Source: Labilithrix luteola (lineage in GTDB: Bacteria > Myxococcota_A > Polyangia > Polyangiales > Polyangiaceae). Taken from it: a stretch of 14,964 nucleotides of DNA. The notes under the pieces are model-generated. The model had not been told where the DNA came from, searched no databases, and saw only the letters and a program-made list of their open reading frames with translations. Positions 7,532 through 14,163 of the stretch are shown piece by piece. The position numbers were made by a program, and so were the translations under genes. Location of the stretch: NCBI GenBank assembly GCA_026225435.1, contig JAMFST010000731.1, forward strand, positions 1-14,964, read 5' to 3'. The stretch's first letter is position 1. Each line of letters starts with the position of its first letter.

Positions 7532-7983
7532 ACAACAGCTTTCCGCGGTTGATCGACGGGATGATCGAGGCGCTCCGGCAGAACGTGCTGCCGGCGACCG
7601 AGGGTGAATTCGCGCGCGGGCAGGTCTTCGGCGTCATCTTTCTGCTGAAAAACCTGCGCCTGCGCGCCGGCTGGTCGACGGCGTTCCTCGGCGAGCAGCT
7701 GGCGGCGCTCGACGAGCTGCGACTCTCGCTCGAGCAGATCGACGGCCTCTCCGCCGACGCGCCGCGCCCGGCGAAGCTGGCGGAGGTGACCGAGCAGGCG
7801 CGCGACGCCGGCGACGCCCAGGTCTGTGCGCTCATCGACTGGCACGCGGCGCAGGGGACCAAGATCCCGGCGGTCGAGCGGGCCGTCGACGCGTACCTGC
7901 ACCGGCAGCTGCGTCACGAGCTGTCGACGAGCGCCAAGCCGATGTTCGCCGAGATCTCCCTCGGCAAGGAGAGGAGCACGTGA
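7528..7983 (+). CDS. DUF6285-like small protein, probable kinase partner
   Basis: The 151-residue protein is mostly helical and soluble. It begins with a GTG that overlaps the kinase stop as GTGA, with GGAGG 8 nt upstream. Recognisable segments are FPRLIDGMIEALRQNVLP, GVIFLLKNLRLRAGW and IDWHAAQGTKIPAVERAVDAYL, which resemble DUF6285 proteins. These often sit beside APH-type kinases and acyl-CoA dehydrogenases. LvaB, a small protein required for LvaA kinase activity, offers a functional parallel. I recall this resemblance but could not check it. I see no catalytic motif, signal peptide or membrane segment. Its likely role is an accessory subunit of the upstream kinase. Confidence 0.75.
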   Translation: MNNSFPRLIDGMIEALRQNVLPATEGEFARGQVFGVIFLLKNLRLRAGWSTAFLGEQLAALDELRLSLEQIDGLSADAPRPAKLAEVTEQARDAGDAQVCALIDWHAAQGTKIPAVERAVDAYLHRQLRHELSTSAKPMFAEISLGKERST

Positions 7984-7990
7984 AGTTGCC

Positions 7991-9115
7991 ATGCTGACCC
8001 CGCAGGACGATCTCATCGGCCACCAGTCGGCGACGACGTTCGACCACGTCGACAGCAGCGATCCGTCGTGGATGGAGCGCCTCTGGTACACCGGTCATCC
8101 GCTTGCCGGGGGCGAGGTGATCTTCGATATCGGGCTCGGCTATCACCCCAATCGCAACGTGATGGACGTCTTCGCCGGCGTCGCCACCGGAGGTCCGAAC
8201 GGTGTGCAGCACAACTTCCGCGCGTCTCGCCACGCCCGCCCGAATCCGCTCGAGACGACGGTGGGGCCGCTGCGCATCGAGGTGCTCGAAGGGCTGCGGC
8301 GCCACCGGCTGCGGCTCGAGCCGAACGCGTCCGGCGTGTCGTTCGATCTCGAGCTCATCGCCTCGATGAACCCGCACGAGGAGCATCCGCACTTCCGTCG
8401 CCGCCAGGGGCGCGTGACCGAGGACATGATGCGGGTCCAGCAGCTCGGTCGGTACCGCGGGTGGATCGAGGCGGGCGGCACGCGCCACGAGGTGACGCCC
8501 GAGACCTGGTGGGGGCAGCGCGATCACAGCTGGGGCCTGCGCGCCGAGATGCGCACGGACGAGACGCACCCGCCGGTGACGTTCTATCCGCCGTTCCTCT
8601 TCCTGTGGACGACCGTACAATTTCAGGATCGCGGGCTGCACCTGTTCCTCAAGGAGCGCGCGCCGGGCGACACCATCTACATCACCGGCGAGGAGGTCAG
8701 CGCCATCGGCACCCGCCCCGGCCGCGGCCGCAAGCTCGCGGCCCTCACTCACGACATCACCTGGGCCGACGATCCGCACGGGCAGACGGTGCGCTCGGCG
8801 AAGCTCGAGGCGATCTTCTCCGACGGGACGAAGAAGCCGCTCACCCTGCGCGCGCTCCCCGGACGCTACTGGCTGAAGGGCGGCCTGTACGGCGGCCTCG
8901 ACGGCTGGTTCCAGGGGGACGACAAGGGGAAGCTGCACGTGGCGCACGAGCAGTGGAAGCTCGACGATCCCGCCGTCCGCAAGCTGGTTCGTACCCTGGC
9001 CGACCACGTCATCGAGGTGCGTGACGGCGACGAGGTCGGTCACGGCATCATGGAATACGGCATCGGCGAGGGTTATGCCCGGTACGCCGAGGTTCAGCGG
9101 CATCCCCCCATCTGA
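7991..9115 (+). CDS. DUF7064/DUF7065-like protein (CrtC/AttH-like)
   Basis: The 374-residue protein appears mostly beta-stranded. Typical features are the N-terminal SDPSWMERLWYTGHPL, GEVIFDIGLGYHPNRNVMDV and the central motif WGQRDHSWGLR (Arg177 to Trp181). RDxSWG is the hallmark I associate with DUF7064/DUF7065 proteins, sometimes annotated as hydroxyneurosporene-synthase-like. CrtC-type homologues hydrate isoprenoid double bonds, so a hydratase or lipid-binding role on a hydrophobic acyl or terpenoid substrate is conceivable. The family as a whole is uncharacterised. The ATG lies 7 nt after the previous stop. The nearest good Shine-Dalgarno (around 7968-7976) is about 14 nt upstream, longer than usual. 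No signal peptide or membrane helix is visible. Confidence 0.72.
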   Translation: MLTPQDDLIGHQSATTFDHVDSSDPSWMERLWYTGHPLAGGEVIFDIGLGYHPNRNVMDVFAGVATGGPNGVQHNFRASRHARPNPLETTVGPLRIEVLEGLRRHRLRLEPNASGVSFDLELIASMNPHEEHPHFRRRQGRVTEDMMRVQQLGRYRGWIEAGGTRHEVTPETWWGQRDHSWGLRAEMRTDETHPPVTFYPPFLFLWTTVQFQDRGLHLFLKERAPGDTIYITGEEVSAIGTRPGRGRKLAALTHDITWADDPHGQTVRSAKLEAIFSDGTKKPLTLRALPGRYWLKGGLYGGLDGWFQGDDKGKLHVAHEQWKLDDPAVRKLVRTLADHVIEVRDGDEVGHGIMEYGIGEGYARYAEVQRHPPI

Positions 9116-9138
9116 CATCCGAAGAGCGTGGAGACATC

Positions 9139-10053
9139 GTGAAAGATCCCTTCAAGGCGGACGCCCTCGCGGGCAAGCGCATCCTGGTGAGCGGCGGAGG
9201 CAGCGGGCTCGGTCGCGAGATCGCCCGCGGCTTCTCCGAGCACGGCGCGACGGTGTACATCTGCGGGCGCCGCGAAGCGCTCCTCACCGAGGCGGCCAGC
9301 GAGATCAGCGGGCAGACCGGCGGCAAGGTGATCGGCCTCGGCTGCAACCTGCGCGACCCGGAGTCGGTCGACGCGATGGTGGCGCGCATCTGGGAAGATG
9401 GCCCGCTCACCGGCTTGATCAACAACGCCGCCGCCAACTTCATCGCCCCGACCAAGGACCTCTCGCCGCGCGGCTACGAGGCGATCCGCTCGACGGTGAT
9501 GGACGGGAACTTCTACGCCACGCTCGCCGTGGGCAAGCGCTGGATCGACGGCAAGGTGCGCGGCTCGATCGTGAGCAACCTGGTCACCTGGGTGTGGACC
9601 GGCTCGGCCTACGTGGTCCCCTCGGCGATGGCCAAGACCGCGCTCCACGCCATGACCATGTCGCTGGCGGTCGAGTGGGGGCCGTACGGCATCCGGCTCA
9701 ACGCCGTCGCGCCCGGCCCGTTCCCGACCGAAGGGGCGTGGGAGAAGCTGAACCCGATCCCGGGCGTGACCGTCGGCGCCACCGACCCCAAGACCATCCC
9801 GCTGCGTCGCTTCGGGCAGATGCACGAGCTGCAGAACCTGATGACGTTCCTCATGTCGGACGGCTGCGACTACCTGACCGGGCAGACCATCGCCATCGAC
9901 GGTGCGCAGCACCTCGCCGGGCCGAACACCTTCGCCGGTCTGTCGGAGCTGAGCGACGAGCAGTGGGGCGAGGCGAAGGACGCGATCAAGGCGGGCTCGG
10001 AGCGCGAGAAGGCCGAGCGCACCGTCCCCGAGAAGACGGGAGAGACGAAGTGA
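9139..10053 (+). CDS. SDR oxidoreductase, 2,4-dienoyl-CoA reductase (DECR1)-like
   Basis: The 304-residue SDR carries SGGGSGLG (18-25) and NNAAANF (95-101). The segment TGSAYVVPSAMAKTALHAM, followed by SLAVEWGPYGIRLNAVAPGP, closely parallels mitochondrial 2,4-dienoyl-CoA reductase. Ser162 and Lys166 match the Ser and Lys of that active site. The position 15 residues before the lysine, a Tyr in DECR1, is Trp151 here, so the proton-relay detail may differ. The C-terminal SELSDEQWGEAKDAI also parallels the DECR1 tail. The expected reaction is NADPH-dependent reduction of a 2,4-dienoyl-CoA to a 3-enoyl-CoA. That fits the isomerase-like crotonase directly downstream, which could shift the product back to a 2-enoyl-CoA. 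The GTG start has GGAG about 6 nt upstream; the next gene overlaps by GTGA. Confidence 0.85.
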   Translation: MKDPFKADALAGKRILVSGGGSGLGREIARGFSEHGATVYICGRREALLTEAASEISGQTGGKVIGLGCNLRDPESVDAMVARIWEDGPLTGLINNAAANFIAPTKDLSPRGYEAIRSTVMDGNFYATLAVGKRWIDGKVRGSIVSNLVTWVWTGSAYVVPSAMAKTALHAMTMSLAVEWGPYGIRLNAVAPGPFPTEGAWEKLNPIPGVTVGATDPKTIPLRRFGQMHELQNLMTFLMSDGCDYLTGQTIAIDGAQHLAGPNTFAGLSELSDEQWGEAKDAIKAGSEREKAERTVPEKTGETK

Positions 10054-10871
10054 ACCGCACGTACAAGACGCTACGCCTGTCGATCAGCGAGTCGAAGGTG
10101 GCCGAGGTGGTGTTCACCGAGGCGGAGCGTGGCAACCCCATCGACCAGGCGTTCTGCGACGACGTGAACGCGCTCTCCGCCGAGCTGGCCCATCACGCAG
10201 AGCCCGGAGCGGAAGGTGGCGCGAAGGTGCGCGCGGTGCTGCTGCGCGCCGAGGGGAAGGCGTTCAGCTTCGGCGGCGATCTGGCGTTCTTCAACGCCAA
10301 CCTGGAGCAGCTGCCGCGGATCATCCTCGAGATGACCTCGCAGATCCATCCGGCCATCGCCCGCTTCCAGCGGATGAACGCGCCGGTCATCGGCGCCATT
10401 CACTGCATCTGCGCCGGCGGCATGGTGTCGTTCATGGCCGGCGCGGATCTCCTCGTCGCCGCCGAGGAGGCGCGCTTCGTCGCCGCCTACCCCGGCATCG
10501 GCTTCAGCTGCGACGCTGGCTCGTCGATCATGCTCACGCGGCGCATGGGTCTGTCGCGCGCCCGGCGCTACCTGCTGCTGAACGAGACGCTCGACGCGAA
10601 GACCGCGCTCGCGGCCGGGCTGGTCGACGAGGTGGTCGCGGCGGCGAAGCTGCAGGAGCACGCGCGCGCGCTGGCCGAACGACTCGCCGCCGGTCCCACG
10701 CGGGCCTTCGGGGAGACGCGGCGCCTCCTGCTCTCGGCGACCGATCAGGGGCTGGAGGCGCAGCTGGAGCTCGAGGCGCAGGCGCTGGCTCGCACGGCGC
10801 GGACCGCGGACGCGCGCGAAGGCATCACCGCCTTCAGCGCCAAGCGCAAGCCGGTCTTCACCGGATCCTGA
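10050..10871 (+). CDS. Crotonase-family protein with isomerase-type active site
   Basis: The 273-residue protein keeps the oxyanion-hole strands (AFSFGGDLAFF and ICAGGMVSFMAGADL) but lacks both hydratase glutamates. By alignment their positions hold Ser127 and Tyr147. An acidic residue is kept eight positions on, Asp155 in GFSCDAG. That place is occupied by the catalytic Asp of dienoyl-CoA isomerase and of PaaG (IPDxGG). The pattern argues against hydration and for double-bond isomerisation, that is, an enoyl-CoA or ring-enoyl-CoA isomerase. It is coupled to the DECR-like SDR by a GTGA overlap with GGGAGAG upstream, and it is the last gene of the left operon. A non-catalytic or hydrolase role cannot be excluded without a structural alignment. 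Confidence 0.82.
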   Translation: MNRTYKTLRLSISESKVAEVVFTEAERGNPIDQAFCDDVNALSAELAHHAEPGAEGGAKVRAVLLRAEGKAFSFGGDLAFFNANLEQLPRIILEMTSQIHPAIARFQRMNAPVIGAIHCICAGGMVSFMAGADLLVAAEEARFVAAYPGIGFSCDAGSSIMLTRRMGLSRARRYLLLNETLDAKTALAAGLVDEVVAAAKLQEHARALAERLAAGPTRAFGETRRLLLSATDQGLEAQLELEAQALARTARTADAREGITAFSAKRKPVFTGS

Positions 10872-10889
10872 GCGTCGTGAGCTCGACGC
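10872..10889 (+). terminator. Possible weak hairpin after left operon
   Basis: GCGTCG and CGACGC form a perfect 6-bp stem around the loop TGAGCT, starting directly after the stop codon of the last left-arm gene. No T-run follows, so intrinsic termination is doubtful. The rest of the 132-bp convergent gap shows no better candidate. Confidence 0.2.
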
Positions 10890-11003
10890 GACCAGCACCG
10901 CGGAGGTCCAGCCGAGACCAGAGCAGCGCTCGTGCCGGCCCCGGTCAGCGCGTGATTTCCCGTAGATGACGCCCTCACCCCGCCGGCGAGTGACGAAAGA
11001 TGG

Positions 11004-12110
11004 TCACGGTTGCGAGCCGGATGCCACCGGGTGGGCAGCCGAGTACAGCGCCACGCCCGAGGGATCGTGGCGGCGGACGACGGCGCCGGTCTCCGTGAGC
11101 ACCCGCAGGTGCGAGGTGGTCTCGCAGATCGCGAGCATCTCGTTGAAGGGGTCGAGATCGGCGAGCGCGCGCTTGTGACGCGTCCAGCCGACGCTCCCGG
11201 CGACGGCCATCGAGGTCACACCGATCTCCGGCGCGGCGGCGGCGACGACGGCGAGCATCTCGGCGAGGCGCTGATCGTGGTGCAGCACCAGCTCGTCCAC
11301 CCGCTGGTGCGAGCTCGCCCCCGACGGCCCGTGGGCGCCGAGGAGCTTCAGATCGGGAAGCGCGCGGACCGCCGCCAGCGAGGAGAGAAAATCGCGCAGC
11401 GGCGACGACGTGAGCGCCGCCTCGAGACCGAGCGACGGCGTGATGTGCGGCAGCACGTGGTCGCCGGCGAAGAGCAGCTGGTTCTCCTGGTCGGCGAAGA
11501 CCACGTGGCCGCGCGTGTGCCCCGGCGTCGCCAGGATGGTCAGGCGCCGCTGCCCCACCTCCGTCTCGCCCGCCTCGAGCCACTGGTCCGGCAGCTCCCA
11601 GCCGTCGGCGAGGTTCATCGGGCGGACCTTCTTCTCCATGAAGTCCGCCAGCTCGAAGGCGCCCGCCTCGCGCAGGATGGGCAGCTGCGGGGTGAAGTTG
11701 GAGATGCCGGCGATGATCGTCTCGAGGTTCGGCTTCTCGCCGATCCCCAGCGCGATGGGGATGCCGAGCTCGCGCCGCAGCTGCACGGCGAGCGTGTAGT
11801 GATCGCGGTGCGAGTGGGTGACGAGGATGCGGGTGATCGAGCGGGTGGTGGCGCCGAGCTGCTTCAGCCCGGCCTCGAGCGCCTTGCGCGCCGCCTCGAC
11901 GGCCCAGCCTCCGTCGACCAGGGTGAGCCCGCCTTTCGCGCTTCCGTCCTCGATGGCGAAGACGTTCACCGCCGCGAGGCCGTCGTTCGGCATCGGCAGC
12001 GGGATGCGATAGACGCCCGGCGCCACCTCGAAGGCCCCCGGCTCCGTCCAGGCGGCGGGCGCCGGTCGAACCTGTGGGGGCTGAGGCGGCGGCGCGGGCG
12101 GTGCAGTCAT
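11004..12110 (-). CDS. MBL-fold metallo-hydrolase
   Basis: The 368-residue protein carries the metallo-beta-lactamase metal ligands: THSHRDH (98-104), PGHTRGH (196-202), the bridging Asp217 in FAGDHVLPH and a C-terminal His near residue 268 (LGAHGPSG). These imply a dinuclear zinc (or iron) hydrolase. The C-terminal part after the last ligand resembles the small helical domain of LACTB2-like MBL proteins. Beside SDR and dehydrogenase genes the natural guess is thioester, lactone or ring-ketone hydrolysis, but there is no direct evidence for that. The N-terminus is Pro/Ala-rich. The ATG at 12110 lies 4 nt beyond the SDR stop and is preferred over an in-frame GTG at 12128, which would overlap the SDR gene. 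It is the last gene of the right arm and converges on the left operon. Confidence 0.85.
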   Translation of the reverse strand: MTAPPAPPPQPPQVRPAPAAWTEPGAFEVAPGVYRIPLPMPNDGLAAVNVFAIEDGSAKGGLTLVDGGWAVEAARKALEAGLKQLGATTRSITRILVTHSHRDHYTLAVQLRRELGIPIALGIGEKPNLETIIAGISNFTPQLPILREAGAFELADFMEKKVRPMNLADGWELPDQWLEAGETEVGQRRLTILATPGHTRGHVVFADQENQLLFAGDHVLPHITPSLGLEAALTSSPLRDFLSSLAAVRALPDLKLLGAHGPSGASSHQRVDELVLHHDQRLAEMLAVVAAAAPEIGVTSMAVAGSVGWTRHKRALADLDPFNEMLAICETTSHLRVLTETGAVVRRHDPSGVALYSAAHPVASGSQP

Positions 12111-12114
12111 GGCG

Positions 12115-12987
12115 TCACTTCTCGCCACCTAACAGCTTCGGAAGGTAGGCGCGATGAAACCCATTGTACGGCTTGCTCCGCTCGTGCGCCGTGAGGTCGT
12201 GCGTCTGCCGGGCGTTGGGCACGCCGCCGTCGACGCGCACGCAGGTGCCGGTGATGTACGCGGCGCCGGCGGAGAGGAGGAAGACGATCGCCGCCGACAC
12301 CTCCGCCTCGGTGCCGAAGCGACGGAGCGGGACGCGCTCGGCGTACTTGGCGATGTCCGCCTGCGCCGCCGCGTCGTACTTGTCGAAGCCGCTGGTGGCG
12401 ATGCATCCCGGCGCGACGGTGTTGACCCGCACGCCCGACTCGGCCCACTCGCAGGCTGCGCTCTCGCTCAGCGTGAGCATGCCGCCGCGCGCCGCGCCCG
12501 AGTGGGCGAAGTTGGGCCAGCCGTTGGAGATGTCGGCGATGATGTTGACGATCGAACCGCCGTGCGCGGCCATCGAGCGGTTGTACACCTCGCGCATGAA
12601 GATGAAGCCGCCGGTGAGGTTGTTCTTCACCACCGCCTCGAAGCCCTTGGTGCTGATCGTCTCGAGGCCGGCGCGGTACTGACCGCCGGCGTTGTTCACC
12701 AGGCCGTCGATGCGCCCGTGATCGGCGATCACCTGGTCGACCGCGGCGATGACCTGCGCCTCGTCGCGGATGTCGCAGACCTGGGTGCTGACCTTGCCGC
12801 CGTCCTCGACGATCTCCTGGCGCACCGCCTCGAGCTTCTCCGGGTTGCGCCCCATGATGACCACGGTGGCGCCGAGCGAGGCCAGCTCGTGCGCGGTACA
12901 GCGGCCGATCCCGCTGCCACCGCCGGTGATGACGATGACCTTGCCCGCAAAGGAGCCGGCCGCGAAGGTGGATTCGTACTTGGACAT
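12115..12987 (-). CDS. SDR oxidoreductase, PECR-like (second copy)
   Basis: The 290-residue SDR is a close paralogue of the one at 3255-4130. It shares TGGGSGIGRCTAHELASLGA, NNAGGQYR, ISTKGFEAVV and NWPNFAHSGAAR-type blocks. Like its paralogue it lacks the SDR Tyr/Lys pair: His162-Ser163-Gly-Ala-Ala-Arg167 occupies the active-site loop, as in PECR-type enoyl-CoA reductases. The C-terminal tail (RSKPYNGFHRAYLPKLL) parallels that of the first copy. It follows the second acyl-CoA dehydrogenase after 23 nt, with a GGAGAGAAG ribosome binding site before the ATG. The frame is open well upstream, but that part is a shadow of the dehydrogenase gene. Expected role: reduction of an enoyl-CoA, or the reverse, in the same pathway or one for a related substrate. 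Confidence 0.86.
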   Translation of the reverse strand: MSKYESTFAAGSFAGKVIVITGGGSGIGRCTAHELASLGATVVIMGRNPEKLEAVRQEIVEDGGKVSTQVCDIRDEAQVIAAVDQVIADHGRIDGLVNNAGGQYRAGLETISTKGFEAVVKNNLTGGFIFMREVYNRSMAAHGGSIVNIIADISNGWPNFAHSGAARGGMLTLSESAACEWAESGVRVNTVAPGCIATSGFDKYDAAAQADIAKYAERVPLRRFGTEAEVSAAIVFLLSAGAAYITGTCVRVDGGVPNARQTHDLTAHERSKPYNGFHRAYLPKLLGGEK

Positions 12988-13010
12988 TTGTTCTTCTCTC
13001 CGCCTTCCGA

Positions 13011-14153
13011 TCAACCCGCGGCCCGGCCCGCGCGTTCGCGGGCGATGATCAGCTTCATGATGCTCGCCGTGCCGTCGCCGATCTCGAGGCCCATCACGTC
13101 GCGCATGCGCTGCTGGTGGGGTGAGTCCTTCGACCAGCCGTAGTGGCCGTAGGTCAGGAGGCACTGGTGGATGACGTCGAAGCTGGTCTTCGGCCCCATC
13201 CACTTGACCATCGCCGCCTCGGCGGTGTGCTTCTGCCCCGCGTCGCGCAGGGAGAGGCAGTGGTAACAGAGCTGACGGATCGCGGCGATCATCGAGTCCC
13301 CGTCGACCAGCGGGAAGGTCACCCCCTGGTAGCGGGCGATGGGGCCGCCGAACGCCTCGCGCTCCTTCGTGTACGCCCACGCCTCGTCGAGCGACGCCTG
13401 CGCCGCGCCGATGCACTGCAGGGCGATGAGCGCGCGGCTGTAGTCGAAACCCTGCATCACCTGGGAGAAGCCGCGCCCCTCCTCGCCCATGCGGTTGGCC
13501 ACCGGGATGCGCACGCCGTCGAAGAAGATCGAGCCGCGGCCGACGATGCGGCTGCCGACGTCGTCGAACTTGGTGCGCGTGAGCCCCGGCGTGCTGGTGG
13601 GGACGAAGAAGGCGGTGACCCCCTTGGCGCCCGACTCCGGCGTGCCGGTGCGCGCGAGCAGGACATAGGCGTCGGCGGTGGTGGAGAAGGTCAGCGACGT
13701 CTTCTCGCCGTCGAGGACGTAGTGGTCGCCGTCGAGGCGCGCGCGCAGCTGCAGGTTGGCCGCGTCGGACCCGCCGCGCGGCTCGGTGACGGCGATGCCG
13801 ACGATCCGCTCGCCCGCCACGATGGCCGGAACCCACTCCGAGACGACGTGCGCCGGAGCGTTGCGCAGGAGGATGGCGCCGGCGAGCGAGCCGATGACCG
13901 AGACGCAGGAGATGTTGAAGTCCCCGTAGGCCAGCTCCTCGGCCACGAGCCCGGCGGTGACGCCGCTCACCCCCAGGCCGCCGTGCTCCTCGGGCATGTC
14001 GATCGCGAGGAGCCCGAGCTTGCCCATCTCGCGCAACAGATCGCGGTCGAGGACCTCGTCCTTCTCCCGCTGGAGGTAGTCGGGAAGGAGCCGCTCCTTG
14101 GCGAACTTTCGCGCCGCCTGCTGCAGCTCGCGCTGCTCTTCATCGAGAACCAT
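13011..14153 (-). CDS. Acyl-CoA dehydrogenase, AliB-like (second copy)
   Basis: The 380-residue FAD enzyme is a close paralogue of the one at 2090-3247. Shared blocks include LREMGKLGLLAIDMPEEHGG, EELAYGDFNIS, TEPRGGSDAANLQLRAR, LDGEKTSLTFSTTADAYVL, FDYSRALIALQCIGAAQASL and HQCLLTYGHYGW. Its C-terminal catalytic loop also reads EIGDGT, with Asp360 at the position usually held by Glu. TEPRGGSDAANLQLRAR is closer to the AliB-type sequences I recall than the corresponding stretch of the first copy. The likely reaction is ring or alpha-beta unsaturation of a cyclic or branched acyl-CoA with ETF as acceptor. The ATG is preceded by GAGGAG with 4 nt spacing. The gene follows marR by 60 nt; a 34-bp dyad occupies much of that gap. 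Confidence 0.88.
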   Translation of the reverse strand: MVLDEEQRELQQAARKFAKERLLPDYLQREKDEVLDRDLLREMGKLGLLAIDMPEEHGGLGVSGVTAGLVAEELAYGDFNISCVSVIGSLAGAILLRNAPAHVVSEWVPAIVAGERIVGIAVTEPRGGSDAANLQLRARLDGDHYVLDGEKTSLTFSTTADAYVLLARTGTPESGAKGVTAFFVPTSTPGLTRTKFDDVGSRIVGRGSIFFDGVRIPVANRMGEEGRGFSQVMQGFDYSRALIALQCIGAAQASLDEAWAYTKEREAFGGPIARYQGVTFPLVDGDSMIAAIRQLCYHCLSLRDAGQKHTAEAAMVKWMGPKTSFDVIHQCLLTYGHYGWSKDSPHQQRMRDVMGLEIGDGTASIMKLIIARERAGRAAG

Positions 14154-14163
14154 GAGTCTCCTC

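Noticed and set aside
10980..11000. Short GC-rich imperfect hairpin after the MBL gene as a minus-strand terminator
   Set aside because: The stem is about 5 bp with one wobble pair and no T-run follows.
10966..11178. Small plus-strand open frame in the convergent gap
   Set aside because: It has no ribosome binding site or domain, is Arg/Ser-rich, and overlaps the end of the MBL gene.
11010..12194. 394-codon plus-strand open frame opposite the MBL-fold hydrolase
   Set aside because: It is antisense to a protein with all metal-binding motifs and shows no domain.
12988..13836. In-frame upstream extension of the second PECR-like SDR into the dehydrogenase region
   Set aside because: The extension is a frame-shifted shadow of the dehydrogenase. 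The SDR has its own ribosome binding site and ATG at 12987.
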